DNA of 64,000 nucleotides from Meridianimarinicoccus sp044221805 (GTDB taxonomy: Bacteria; Pseudomonadota; Alphaproteobacteria; Rhodobacterales; Rhodobacteraceae), in contig JBGAOK010000004.1 in the NCBI GenBank assembly GCA_044221805.1, positions 10,943 to 74,942 on the forward strand. The letters run 5' to 3'. The position numbers and the translations under genes are program-made. Under the pieces are notes generated by a model. It made no database searches and was not told the origin of the DNA. It saw only the letters and a list, made by a program, of their open reading frames with translations. Below are positions 7,695 to 16,618 of this stretch, piece by piece. Position 1 is the stretch's first letter; each line of letters begins with the position of its first letter.

Positions 7695-8996
7695 ATGATC
7701 CCGCGCTATTCCCGTCCCGAGATGGTGAAGATCTGGGAGCCCGCCACCCGCTTCCGCATCTGGTTCGAGATCGAGGCGCATGCCGCCGACGCACAGGCCG
7801 AGCTTGGCGTCATCCCGAAGGAAGCGGCCGCGGCGATCTGGAAGGCCCGTGACGTCGAGTTCGACGTCGCGCGGATCGACGAGATCGAGGCGGTGACCAA
7901 GCATGACGTCATCGCCTTCCTGACGCACCTCGCCGAGCATGTCGGCGACGAGGCGCGCTTCGTGCACCAGGGCATGACCAGTTCGGACGTGCTCGACACC
8001 TGCCTCAGCGTCCAGCTGGTGCGGGCCGCCGACATCCTGATCGCCGACATCGACGCCCTGCTCGCCGCGCTGAAGCGCCGGGCCCTCGAGCACAAGATGA
8101 CGCCGACCATCGGCCGGAGCCACGGCATCCATGCCGAGCCGACCACCTTCGGCCTGAAGCTCGCGCAGGCCTATGCCGAGTTCAGCCGTAACCGGGCGCG
8201 TCTCGTTGCCGCGCGGGCGGAGGTGGCGACCTGCGCGATCTCCGGCGCGGTCGGGACCTTCGCCAACATCGATCCGCGTGTGGAAACGCACGTGGCGGCG
8301 GCGATGGGGCTGACGCCCGAGCCGATTTCGACGCAGGTGATCCCGCGCGACCGGCACGCGATGTTCTTCGCCACGCTCGGCGTCATCGCCAGCTCGATCG
8401 AGCGTCTGGCGATCGAGGTCCGGCACCTGCAGCGCACCGAGGTGCTGGAGGCGGAGGAATATTTCTCGCCGGGCCAGAAGGGCTCGTCGGCGATGCCGCA
8501 CAAGCGCAACCCGGTGCTGACCGAGAACCTGACCGGCCTTGCCCGGCTGGTGCGGATGGCCGTGGTGCCGGCGATGGAAAATGTCGCGCTCTGGCACGAG
8601 CGCGACATCAGCCACTCTTCGGTCGAGCGCGGCATCGCGCCGGACGCCACCGTGACGCTCGACTTCGCGCTCGCCCGGCTCACCGGCGTCATCGACCGGC
8701 TGGTGGTCTATCCGGAGGCGATGCTGCGCAACATGAACCGCTTCCGCGGCCTCATCCATTCGCAGCGGGTGCTCCTCGCACTGACACAGGCCGGGGTCAG
8801 CCGCGAGGACGCCTACGCGATGGTCCAGCGCAACGCGATGAAGGTCTGGGAGCAGGGCGCGGACTTCATGGCCGAGCTCAAGGGCGACCGGGAGGTGGTG
8901 GCGGCGCTCGGCGAGGCCGGCATCGAGGCGCTGTTCGACCTCGACTACCACACGAGGCAGGTCGACACGATCTTCGCCCGGGTGTTCGGCGCCTGA
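7695..8996 (+). CDS. purB: Adenylosuccinate lyase
   Basis: PurB catalyses two fumarate-releasing steps of purine synthesis: SAICAR to AICAR, and adenylosuccinate to AMP. The 433-residue product has the fumarase/aspartase signature GQKGSSAMPHKRNP, the catalytic loop containing HQGMTSSDVLDT, and GRSHGIHAEPTTFG. The ATG at 7695 (MIPRYSRPEM) matches the family; a GTG three bases earlier is equally readable. An upstream GGAGG serves either start. Confidence 0.97.
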   Translation: MIPRYSRPEMVKIWEPATRFRIWFEIEAHAADAQAELGVIPKEAAAAIWKARDVEFDVARIDEIEAVTKHDVIAFLTHLAEHVGDEARFVHQGMTSSDVLDTCLSVQLVRAADILIADIDALLAALKRRALEHKMTPTIGRSHGIHAEPTTFGLKLAQAYAEFSRNRARLVAARAEVATCAISGAVGTFANIDPRVETHVAAAMGLTPEPISTQVIPRDRHAMFFATLGVIASSIERLAIEVRHLQRTEVLEAEEYFSPGQKGSSAMPHKRNPVLTENLTGLARLVRMAVVPAMENVALWHERDISHSSVERGIAPDATVTLDFALARLTGVIDRLVVYPEAMLRNMNRFRGLIHSQRVLLALTQAGVSREDAYAMVQRNAMKVWEQGADFMAELKGDREVVAALGEAGIEALFDLDYHTRQVDTIFARVFGA

Positions 8997-9124
8997 CCGG
9001 CCCAGGCGGTGCCGGCGCGACGCCGCACTGGCAAAGCAGGCGGCGAAGCGGGTAGCCTGCTCCCGCCCCGCCCCGGGCTTCCGGCGGGAAGGAACGGGAA
9101 GCCGCGACTGGAGGAAAGCCCACG

Positions 9125-10069
9125 ATGAGGAAAATGCTGGCATCTGCCGTGCTCGGCCTGACGCTTGCGGCCGCGGCGGTTGTGGGGGTGGCGCGGGCGG
9201 ACGGCGAGCAGTTCGTCTGGATCAGCCACGGCCCGGACAGCGACAGCTGGTTCAACGTCATCAAGAACGCGATCAAGGTGACGAACGAGCAGATGGGGGT
9301 GAACACCGAGTACCGCAATCCGCCGACCGGCGACCTTGCCGACATGGCGCGCCTCGTGCAGCAGGCTTCGGCCGCCGGCGTCGACGGCATCATCGTGACG
9401 ATCGCCGACTACAGCGTGCTGGAAGGCCCGATCAAGGACGCGGTGGCCAAGGGCATCCCGGTCGTCACGGTGAACTCCGGCACCGTCGAGGAGAGCCAGG
9501 AGCTCGGCGCCCTCCTGCATGTCGGCCAGCCGGAATACGAGGCCGGGCTCGGCGCCGGCAAGCGGGCAAAGGAGGCGGGCGTCACCTCGTTCCTCTGCGT
9601 CAACCACTACATCACCAATCCCGCCTCCGTGGAGCGGTGCCGAGGCTTCGCCGCCGGGCTCGGGATCGACCTCGGCAGCCAGATGATCGACAGCGGCATC
9701 GACCCGTCCGAGGTGCAGAACAAGGTCAAGGCCTACCTGACCGCCAATCCCGACACCGGGGCGATCCTGACGCTCGGGCCGAATTCGGCCGAGCCTTCGA
9801 TCCGCGCCGTGAAGGACATGGGGCTCGACGGCACGATCTATTTCGGCACCTTCGACCTCTCGGCCGAGATCTCGGCCGCGATCAAGGACGGCACCATCGC
9901 CTTCGCGATCGACCAGCAGCCCTTCCTGCAGGGGTCGATCCCGATCCAGGTGCTGACCAACTACGTCCGCTACGGCGTCGCGCCGGCCAACTCGATCTTC
10001 ACCGGGCCGGGGTTCGTCACGAAGGACAACATCGCGCTCGTCGAGTCGCTCGCGGGCCAGTATCGCTGA
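9125..10069 (+). CDS. Sugar ABC transporter substrate-binding protein (CUT2)
   Basis: This 314-residue periplasmic binding protein of the ribose/galactose (type 1) family has a Sec signal peptide (residues 1-26, ending VGVARADG). Diagnostic segments are ISHGPDSDSWFNVIKNAI, VDGIIVTIADYSVLEGPIKD and IAFAIDQQPFLQGSIPIQVL near the hinge and C-terminus. It starts a three-gene transporter operon with the permease and ATPase that follow. The ligand is probably a sugar or polyol. Sequence alone does not decide it, though the arrangement resembles fructose (frc) or inositol systems. Confidence 0.9.
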   Translation: MRKMLASAVLGLTLAAAAVVGVARADGEQFVWISHGPDSDSWFNVIKNAIKVTNEQMGVNTEYRNPPTGDLADMARLVQQASAAGVDGIIVTIADYSVLEGPIKDAVAKGIPVVTVNSGTVEESQELGALLHVGQPEYEAGLGAGKRAKEAGVTSFLCVNHYITNPASVERCRGFAAGLGIDLGSQMIDSGIDPSEVQNKVKAYLTANPDTGAILTLGPNSAEPSIRAVKDMGLDGTIYFGTFDLSAEISAAIKDGTIAFAIDQQPFLQGSIPIQVLTNYVRYGVAPANSIFTGPGFVTKDNIALVESLAGQYR

Positions 10070-10133
10070 CGCGGGACGGCCGGGGACCGGGGCGCCAGAC
10101 CCCTGCCCCGGCAGTTCCCTGGGGAGGAAAGCC

Positions 10134-11246
10134 ATGGCGGAACCGGGCGGCCCGGATCCTCGCGTCAAGCCGATGTCTCCGCTCCGGCGCGCGCTGATCC
10201 GGCCGGAACTCGGCGGGATCTGCGGGACGATCCTCGTCTTCGCCCTCTTCGGCGCGATCGCCGGCGACAGCGGCATGTTCGCGGCCGAAGGGGTGATGAA
10301 CTGGACCGTGGTCTCGGCGCAGTTCATGGTGATCGCGGTCGGCGCCTGCCTCCTGATGATCGCCGGCGAGTTCGACCTCTCCGTCGGGTCGATGATCGGC
10401 TTTTCCGGGCTGATGATGGCGGTGCTGACGGTCCAGCTCGGCTGGCCGCTCTGGGCGGCGATCCTCACGACCTTCGCCTTCTGCACCGGGCTCGGCGCGG
10501 TCAACGGGTGGCTGGTGATCCGCACCGGGCTGCCGTCCTTCATCGTCACGCTCGCCTTTCTCTACATCCTGCGCGGCCTGACGATCTGGGGCGCGGTCTG
10601 GTTCACCGGCCAGACCATCATCAGCGGCGTCGGCGAGCACGCCGCGAACGATCCGGTCGCCTGGCTCTTCGGCGGCAAGATCCTGACCGGCTTCTTCCAC
10701 TGGATGGGCGAGCAAGGCTGGATCGCCACCTATGCCCGCGGCAACCGCGTCGGACAGCCGGTGGTGGACGGGGTGCCGATGCTGGTCGTGTGGGCGCTCG
10801 GGCTCGCCGCGTTCGGCCACCGGCTGCTGACCCGCACGAAGTTCGGCAACTGGATCTATGCCTCCGGTGGCGACGCGCAGGCCGCGCGCTACGTCGGCGT
10901 GCCCGTAGACCGGGTGAAGATCCTGATGTTCATGATGTCGGCCTTCTGTGCCGTGGTGTTCGCCACCTGCCAGGTGATGGAGTTCGGCTCCGCCGCCGCG
11001 GACCGCGGGCTGCTGAAGGAGTTCGAGGCGATCATCTGCGTGGTGATCGGCGGCGCGCTCCTGACCGGCGGCTACGGCTCGGTGATCGGCGCGGCGCTCG
11101 GCGCGGTGATCTTCGGCGTCGTGCAGCAGGGCCTGTTCTTCGCCAACGCCGAAAGCTCGCTGTTCCGGGTGTTCCTCGGCCTCATCCTGCTGATCGCCGT
11201 GATCATGAACACCTGGATCCGCCGCATCATCACCGGGGAACGCTGA
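10134..11246 (+). CDS. Sugar ABC transporter permease (CUT2)
   Basis: This 370-residue inner-membrane permease of the RbsC type has about nine or ten hydrophobic helices. Conserved pieces are AGEFDLSVGSMIGFSGLMMA, TRTKFGNWIYASGGDAQAA (the EAA-like cytoplasmic loop) and VIGGALLTGGYGSVIGAALG. A long polar insertion between helices (about residues 160-215, NDPVAWLFGGKILTGFFHWM...) makes it longer than RbsC. The stop shares bases with the next start (TGATG), indicating coupled translation. Confidence 0.92.
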   Translation: MAEPGGPDPRVKPMSPLRRALIRPELGGICGTILVFALFGAIAGDSGMFAAEGVMNWTVVSAQFMVIAVGACLLMIAGEFDLSVGSMIGFSGLMMAVLTVQLGWPLWAAILTTFAFCTGLGAVNGWLVIRTGLPSFIVTLAFLYILRGLTIWGAVWFTGQTIISGVGEHAANDPVAWLFGGKILTGFFHWMGEQGWIATYARGNRVGQPVVDGVPMLVVWALGLAAFGHRLLTRTKFGNWIYASGGDAQAARYVGVPVDRVKILMFMMSAFCAVVFATCQVMEFGSAAADRGLLKEFEAIICVVIGGALLTGGYGSVIGAALGAVIFGVVQQGLFFANAESSLFRVFLGLILLIAVIMNTWIRRIITGER

Positions 11247-12025
11247 TGGCCGCGCCGATCGTCGAGATGCGGAACATCTCCAGGCATTTCGGTGCGGTGA
11301 TCGCGCTCGACGGGGTGTCGTTCGACGTGCGGCCGGGGGAATGCCACTGCCTTCTCGGCGACAACGGTGCCGGCAAGTCGACGTTCATCAAGACCATGTC
11401 CGGCGTGCACCCCCCGTCCGGCGGCGAGATGCTGATCGGCGGCCGGCGCGTCGCGTTCGAGAGCCCGCGCGACGCGATGGCCGCCGGGATCGCCACGGTC
11501 TATCAGGATCTGGCGATGATCCCGCTGATGAGCGTCAGCCGGAACTTCTGGATGGGGCGCGAGCCGCAGACCGGGGCATGGCCGTTCCGCACCCTGGATT
11601 TCCGCCGCGCCGATGCCGTGACCATGGCGGAGATGGACCGGATGGGCATCCCCCTGCGCTCCGCCGATCAGGCGGTCGGCACGCTGTCGGGCGGCGAGCG
11701 GCAGACGGTGGCGATCGCCCGCGCGGTCTATTTCGGGGCGAAGGTGCTGATCCTCGACGAGCCGACCTCGGCGCTCGGGGTGCGGCAGACGGCGAACGTG
11801 CTCGCCACCATCGACCGGGTGCGGAAGCAGGGGGTGGGCGTCGTGTTCATCACCCACAACGTCCGGCACGCGCTCGCCGTCGGCGACCGCTTCACCGTGC
11901 TGAACCGCGGCCGCACGCTCGGGACGGCGGTGCGCGGCGACGTGGACGCCGCGGCCCTGCAGGACATGATGGCCGGCGGGCAGGAGCTTGCGGATCTGGA
12001 GGCGTCGCTCGGCGGGACGATCTGA
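11246..12025 (+). CDS. Sugar ABC transporter ATP-binding protein (single domain)
   Basis: This 259-residue ATPase has one nucleotide-binding domain: Walker A GDNGAGKSTFIK, Q-loop VYQDLAMIP, signature LSGGERQ, Walker B VLILDEPTSAL, H-loop VFITHN. Most CUT2 ATPases are double-length, so this belongs to the FrcA-like single-domain branch and probably works as a homodimer. It completes the first transporter (9125-12025). Confidence 0.93.
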   Translation: MAAPIVEMRNISRHFGAVIALDGVSFDVRPGECHCLLGDNGAGKSTFIKTMSGVHPPSGGEMLIGGRRVAFESPRDAMAAGIATVYQDLAMIPLMSVSRNFWMGREPQTGAWPFRTLDFRRADAVTMAEMDRMGIPLRSADQAVGTLSGGERQTVAIARAVYFGAKVLILDEPTSALGVRQTANVLATIDRVRKQGVGVVFITHNVRHALAVGDRFTVLNRGRTLGTAVRGDVDAAALQDMMAGGQELADLEASLGGTI

Positions 12026-12035
12026 CCTGCGGTGG

Positions 12036-12941
12036 TCAACCCAGCCGGTGGCTCCTGAGCGACCCCAGCAGCGTCTCCTTCGACGTCGCGAGATGGGCGC
12101 GCGCAGCCTCCGCCGCCGCGTCGGGATCGCCGCTCCGCATCGCGGCGATGAGCTGCAGGTGCTCGTTGATTGCCGCCTCGTTGCGGTTGCGCTCGCGGGT
12201 CTTGTCCCACTGGTAATGGTAGTGGAAGATCAGCGAGATCACCTTCTGCACCTGGGCGAAGAAGCGGTTGCGCACCACCGAGGTGATCGTCGCGTGGAAC
12301 CGGCCGTCGAGCCGCGAGAAGTCGTGGAAGTCGGTCTCGATCCGGGCGAGAAGGTCGTGGTGCGCCCTCTCCAGCGCGTCCACCTCCAGCCAGACCGGGT
12401 GATCCGGCGGCAGGAGGGTCAGCTGCCGGACCGCATGGGTTTCAAGCAGCAGCCGCAGCTCCGACAGTTCCAGCGCGAAATCCGGCGTGAAGCCGAGCAG
12501 CCGCCAGCCGCCGCGCGGGCGGCGCTCGACGAGGCCGGAGGCGCTCAGCGTCGCGAGAAACTCCTGCAGCTGGTGCGGCGTCACCGAGAAGCGGCGGGCA
12601 AGGTCGCTGACGTTGAGCGGCGTGTCCGCCGGCACGTCGAAACGCAGGACCCAGTCGAGGAACCGCTGCTCCAGCTCCTCGAGTGACACCGAGTCGGCCC
12701 GCTCCGGCAGGCGGTCGCTGCCGGCCGGCAGGCGCAGCAGGTGACGGTCGCGGCGGGCTCCGCGCGCGATGAGGCCCTCCGCCTCCAGACGGGCCATGAC
12801 GGCACGGATCACCGTGCGGCTCACCTCAAGCTGCCGCCCGAGGCCGGCCTCCGACGGCAATGCCGTGCCGACCGGCGCCCCGGCGAGCAGGTCGAGGACC
12901 GCGTTGTGCGTGCTGCGGAAGCGGGCATCCGTACGCGCCAT
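12036..12941 (-). CDS. GntR/FCD family transcriptional regulator with two wHTH segments
   Basis: This 301-residue regulator has an N-terminal winged helix (LPSEAGLGRQLEVSRTVIRA) followed by a second GntR-like wHTH (LNVSDLARRFSVTPHQLQEF ... LVERRPRGGWRLLGF) and a C-terminal FCD ligand-binding domain with metal-site histidines (RLDGRFHATI, INEHLQLIAA). The ATG at 12941 has a strong GGGAGGGG ribosome-binding site. It sits between two sugar transporters, divergent from the adh operon, and probably represses one or both until a sugar acid binds. Confidence 0.88.
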   Translation of the reverse strand: MARTDARFRSTHNAVLDLLAGAPVGTALPSEAGLGRQLEVSRTVIRAVMARLEAEGLIARGARRDRHLLRLPAGSDRLPERADSVSLEELEQRFLDWVLRFDVPADTPLNVSDLARRFSVTPHQLQEFLATLSASGLVERRPRGGWRLLGFTPDFALELSELRLLLETHAVRQLTLLPPDHPVWLEVDALERAHHDLLARIETDFHDFSRLDGRFHATITSVVRNRFFAQVQKVISLIFHYHYQWDKTRERNRNEAAINEHLQLIAAMRSGDPDAAAEAARAHLATSKETLLGSLRSHRLG

Positions 12942-12989
12942 CCCGACCCCTCCCCCTGTCTTTTTGTCCTTAACGATTAAAAACAGTTG

Positions 12990-13003
12990 TTGCCCGCTGG
13001 CAA
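12990..13003. promoter_or_regulatory. Candidate GntR operator
   Basis: TTGCC (12990-12994), four bases and GGCAA (12999-13003) form a perfect inverted repeat in the AT-rich 117-base gap between the GntR gene and the divergent dehydrogenase. Size and location suit a GntR dimer site. No binding data support it. Confidence 0.4.
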
Positions 13004-13058
13004 GCCTGTCAGTGTACAAAATCAGAAAAACCATAAGAACGGCGCGGGGAGGGTTCGC

Positions 13059-14072
13059 GTGACACCGATGATGCGCTGTGGCGTCTGCGTCCGGCCAGGC
13101 GAGTTCCGGGTCGAGGACCGCGCCACCCCGCAGGATGCGCCGCCGGGCTGGGTGCTCGTGGACATCGCCGCCGTCGGGCTGTGCGGCACCGACTACCACA
13201 TCTTCGAGGGCTCCCACCCGTACCTCGCCTACCCGCGGGTCATCGGACACGAGCTTTCCGGCGTCGTCGCGGAGTCGGCGGAAGGCTGGGACGCCGGGCA
13301 GCGCGTCGTCATCAACCCCTATGTCTCCTGCGGCGAATGCCGGGCCTGCCGCCGCGGCAAACCGAACTGCTGCGTCGCGATCGGTGTCCTCGGGGTGCAC
13401 CGCGATGGTGGTCTCTGCGAGCGGATCGCGGTGCCGGCCGGCAACCTCTACGACGCGGCGGGCCTCGGCGCGCGCGAGGCGGCGCTGGTCGAGTTCCTCG
13501 CGATCGGCGCGCATGCCGTGCGGCGGGCCGGGATCCTGCCCGGCGACCGGGTGCTGGTGACCGGCGCCGGGCCGATCGGCCTCGGCGTCGCCCTCTTCGC
13601 GCGGATCACCGGCGGCGAGGTGCACCTGCGCGACGCCGCGGCCGAACGGCTGTCGGCGGTCGGGGCGGCCTTCGGCTTCGACCGGCTGCTGACACTCGCC
13701 GATCCGCTGCCGGAGGACGGGTTCGACGTGGTGTTCGACGCCACCGGCAACGCGGCGGCGATGCAGGCGGGCTTTTCCCACGTCGCCCACGGCGGCACCT
13801 ATGTTCTCGTCTCGGTCGTGACGGGCGACATCACCTTTGCCGACCCGGAGTTTCACAAGCGCGAGATGCGGCTCGTCGGCTCGCGCAACGCCACGGCAGA
13901 GGATTTCGCCGCGGTGATGGCGGCGCTGCGGGACGGCGTCATCGACGGCGGCGCGCTGGTGTCCGAGGTGCTGCCGATCGGCGACCTGCCGCAGCGGTTT
14001 GCGGGGCTGGCGGCGGATCGCGGCGCGCAGATCAAGGTCATGGTGGCGATGCGGCCGGAGGTGGCGGTATGA
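13059..14072 (+). CDS. Zinc-dependent alcohol/polyol dehydrogenase (MDR family)
   Basis: This medium-chain dehydrogenase of about 337 residues has the catalytic zinc ligand Cys in GLCGTDYHIFEGSHP, GHELSGVV for the second ligand, the structural zinc cluster CGECRACRRGKPNCC and a Rossmann dinucleotide site VLVTGAGPIGLGVALFA. It groups by eye with sorbitol, L-threonine and L-galactonate dehydrogenases. In this cluster it could oxidise L-fucose, or 2-keto-3-deoxy-L-fuconate at C4 (inference). The start is GTG at 13059 with GGGGAGG upstream; the ATG at 13068 is an alternative. It overlaps the next gene by ATGA. Confidence 0.88.
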   Translation: MTPMMRCGVCVRPGEFRVEDRATPQDAPPGWVLVDIAAVGLCGTDYHIFEGSHPYLAYPRVIGHELSGVVAESAEGWDAGQRVVINPYVSCGECRACRRGKPNCCVAIGVLGVHRDGGLCERIAVPAGNLYDAAGLGAREAALVEFLAIGAHAVRRAGILPGDRVLVTGAGPIGLGVALFARITGGEVHLRDAAAERLSAVGAAFGFDRLLTLADPLPEDGFDVVFDATGNAAAMQAGFSHVAHGGTYVLVSVVTGDITFADPEFHKREMRLVGSRNATAEDFAAVMAALRDGVIDGGALVSEVLPIGDLPQRFAGLAADRGAQIKVMVAMRPEVAV

Positions 14073-15583
14073 CCGAACTCGTCCGCATGACCGGGATCAC
14101 CAAGGCCTTTCCGGGTGTCATGGCACTGAAGGGGGCGCAGTTCGACCTGCAGTCGGGCGAGGTGCACGCGCTGATGGGCGAGAACGGCGCGGGCAAATCG
14201 ACGCTGATGAAGATTCTCGCGGGCATCTACCAGCCCGACGCCGGCACGGTCGAGGTGGCGGGCGAGGCGGTGACGCTGAACGGCCCGCGGGCGGCGCAGG
14301 CGGTGGGGATCGGCATGATCCACCAGGAACTGGCGCTGATGAACGACCTGACGGTCGCACAGAACATCTTCATCGGCCGCGAACCGCGCCTCAGCTTCGG
14401 CCGGCTGGACGAGGCGGCGCTGAACGCGAAGGCGGCGGAGCTTTTCGCCGGACTGAACGTCGCCATCGACCCGCGGGCCGAGGTCCGCACGCTGTCGGTC
14501 GCGAGGCAGCAGATGGTGGAGATCGCCAAGGCCCTCTCGCATCGCTCGCGCATCCTCATCATGGACGAGCCGACCGCGGCGCTGAACGAGCACGAGACGG
14601 CGGAACTGCACGCGATCATCCGGCAGCTGAAGGCCGAGGGCGTCGGCGTCGTCTACATCAGCCACAAGATGGACGAGATCCGCCGGATCTCCGACCGGGT
14701 GACGGTGATGCGCGACGGGGCCTTCGTCGCGACGGTCTCGGCTGCGGAGACCCCGATCGAGCGGATCATCGCGATGATGGTCGGGCGCGAGCTTGGCGAA
14801 AGCGTCGCCGGCATCCCGGATCTTGCCGACGCGCCGGTGGCGCTGGAGGTACGCGGCCTCTGCCGCGGCCGCGCGGTGCGGGACGTGAGCTTCACCCTGC
14901 GGCGGGGCGAGATCCTCGGGTTCGCGGGGCTGATGGGCGCCGGCCGGACCGAAGTGGCGCGGGTGATCTTCGGCGCAGACCGGCGCGATGCGGGCGAAAT
15001 CCGGGTGGATGGCCGTCCGGCCACCATCGAGTCGCCACAGGACGCGGTCCGGGTGGGCATTGGCTATCTCAGCGAAGACCGCAAGCATTTCGGCGTGGCG
15101 CTGGGGCTCGACGTCCGGGCGAACATCGCGCTCGCCTCGCTCGACCGGCTGAGCCGCGGCGGTGTGGTGGACGAGGCGGCCTGCGCCGCCGCGGCGAACG
15201 ACTACATCCGCCGCCTCGCGATCCGCACGCCCTCCGACCGCCAGGAGGTGCGGCTGCTGTCGGGCGGCAACCAGCAGAAGGTCGTCATCGCCAAGTGGCT
15301 GCTGCGCGACTGCGACATCCTGATCTTCGACGAACCGACCCGCGGCATCGACGTCGGCGCGAAGGCGGAGATCTACCGGCTGCTGCAGGCGCTCGCCGCC
15401 GAGGGCAAGGCGATCATCGTCATCTCGTCGGAGCTGCCGGAAGTGCTGCGCCTCGCCCACCGGATCGCGGTGATGTGCGAGGGGCGGCTGACCGGGTTCC
15501 TGCCGGGCGGACCGGCGACCAGCCAGGAGGAGATCATGCACCTCGCGACCCTCCGGCCAGACATGATCGAGGGAGCCGCCTGA
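14069..15583 (+). CDS. Sugar ABC transporter ATP-binding protein, double domain (RbsA-like)
   Basis: This 504-residue protein has two nucleotide-binding domains, typical of CUT2 (ribose, xylose, galactose) importers. Domain 1 has Walker A GENGAGKSTLMK, Walker B ILIMDEPTAAL and a degenerate signature (LSVARQQ). Domain 2 lacks a normal Walker A (GLMGAGRTEVA) but keeps the signature LSGGNQQK and Walker B ILIFDEPTRGI. This asymmetry is normal for the family. Start and stop overlap both neighbours (ATGA with adh, TGATG with the permease). Confidence 0.94.
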   Translation: MTELVRMTGITKAFPGVMALKGAQFDLQSGEVHALMGENGAGKSTLMKILAGIYQPDAGTVEVAGEAVTLNGPRAAQAVGIGMIHQELALMNDLTVAQNIFIGREPRLSFGRLDEAALNAKAAELFAGLNVAIDPRAEVRTLSVARQQMVEIAKALSHRSRILIMDEPTAALNEHETAELHAIIRQLKAEGVGVVYISHKMDEIRRISDRVTVMRDGAFVATVSAAETPIERIIAMMVGRELGESVAGIPDLADAPVALEVRGLCRGRAVRDVSFTLRRGEILGFAGLMGAGRTEVARVIFGADRRDAGEIRVDGRPATIESPQDAVRVGIGYLSEDRKHFGVALGLDVRANIALASLDRLSRGGVVDEAACAAAANDYIRRLAIRTPSDRQEVRLLSGGNQQKVVIAKWLLRDCDILIFDEPTRGIDVGAKAEIYRLLQALAAEGKAIIVISSELPEVLRLAHRIAVMCEGRLTGFLPGGPATSQEEIMHLATLRPDMIEGAA

Positions 15584-16584
15584 TGGCCAACGTCTCCGCC
15601 CCAGCCGCACCGGCCCGCCGCGGCGGCCTCGCCGCCCACCAGAAGCTCTGGGCCTTCGCGAGCCTGATCGTGCTGCTGGTGTTCTTCTCGGTCGCCTCGC
15701 CGAACTTCCTGCAGACGACAAACATTCTCGCGGTGCTGCAGGCGACGGCGGTCAACGGCGTGCTGGCGATCGCGGTGACGATGATCATCATCACCGGCGG
15801 CATCGACCTGTCGATCGGCACGCTGATGACCTTCTGCGCGGTGACCGCCGGGGTGGTGCTGACCTACTGGGGCATGCCGCTGCCCGTCGGCGTCGCGGCG
15901 GCGATCGCCATGGGGGCGTTCTGCGGGCTGGTCTCGGGCACGCTGGTGTCGCGGATGCGGATCCCGCCCTTCATCGCCACGCTGGGGATGATGCTGATCC
16001 TGAAGGGCCTGTCGCTGGTCGTGTCGGGCACCAAGCCGATCTATTTCAACGAGACGCCGGGCTATACCGACATCGCCCAGGGCTCGCTGGTGGGGCTGGT
16101 GCTGCCGACGGTGCCGGTGCCCAACGGGGTGCTGGTGCTGTTCGTGGTCGCGGTGGTGATGGCCTGGGTGCTGAACCGCACGATGCTGGGCCGCTACTGC
16201 TTCGCCATGGGCTCGAACGAGGAAGCGGTGCGCCTGTCGGGTGTCAACACCGGCTGGTGGAAGACCGCGATCTACGTCCTGGGCGGCGCGATCTGCGGCA
16301 TTGCCGGGCTGCTGATCTCGTCGCGGCTGAACTCGGCGCAGCCAGCGCTGGGGCTGGGCTACGAGCTCGATGCCATCGCCGCGGTGGTGATCGGCGGCAC
16401 CTCGCTGGCGGGGGGCCGCGGGTCGATCCTTGGCACGGTGATCGGCGCGCTGATCATGTCGGTGCTGCTCAACGGCCTGCGCATCCTGTCGGTGGCGCAG
16501 GAATGGCAGACGGTGGTGACCGGCCTGATCATCATCGCTGCCGTCTATCTCGACATGCTCCGCCGCGGCAAGGCGGCGGGCTGA
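15583..16584 (+). CDS. Sugar ABC transporter permease (RbsC-like)
   Basis: This 333-residue inner-membrane permease has the RbsC hallmarks: ITGGIDLSIGTLMTFCAVTA, the EAA-like loop NRTMLGRYCFAMGSNEEAVR followed by LSGVNT, and VVIGGTSLAGGRGSILGTVI. About nine hydrophobic helices are visible. It pairs with the double ATPase upstream and the binding protein downstream. Confidence 0.93.
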   Translation: MANVSAPAAPARRGGLAAHQKLWAFASLIVLLVFFSVASPNFLQTTNILAVLQATAVNGVLAIAVTMIIITGGIDLSIGTLMTFCAVTAGVVLTYWGMPLPVGVAAAIAMGAFCGLVSGTLVSRMRIPPFIATLGMMLILKGLSLVVSGTKPIYFNETPGYTDIAQGSLVGLVLPTVPVPNGVLVLFVVAVVMAWVLNRTMLGRYCFAMGSNEEAVRLSGVNTGWWKTAIYVLGGAICGIAGLLISSRLNSAQPALGLGYELDAIAAVVIGGTSLAGGRGSILGTVIGALIMSVLLNGLRILSVAQEWQTVVTGLIIIAAVYLDMLRRGKAAG

Positions 16585-16618
16585 AACAACAAATCTTGCA
16601 CATCAAGGGAGGACGACA

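Noticed and set aside
13853..15721. A 622-codon minus-strand open frame
   Set aside because: It is a shadow of the RbsA-like ATPase and permease genes; composition is Arg/Asp/His-rich without motifs.
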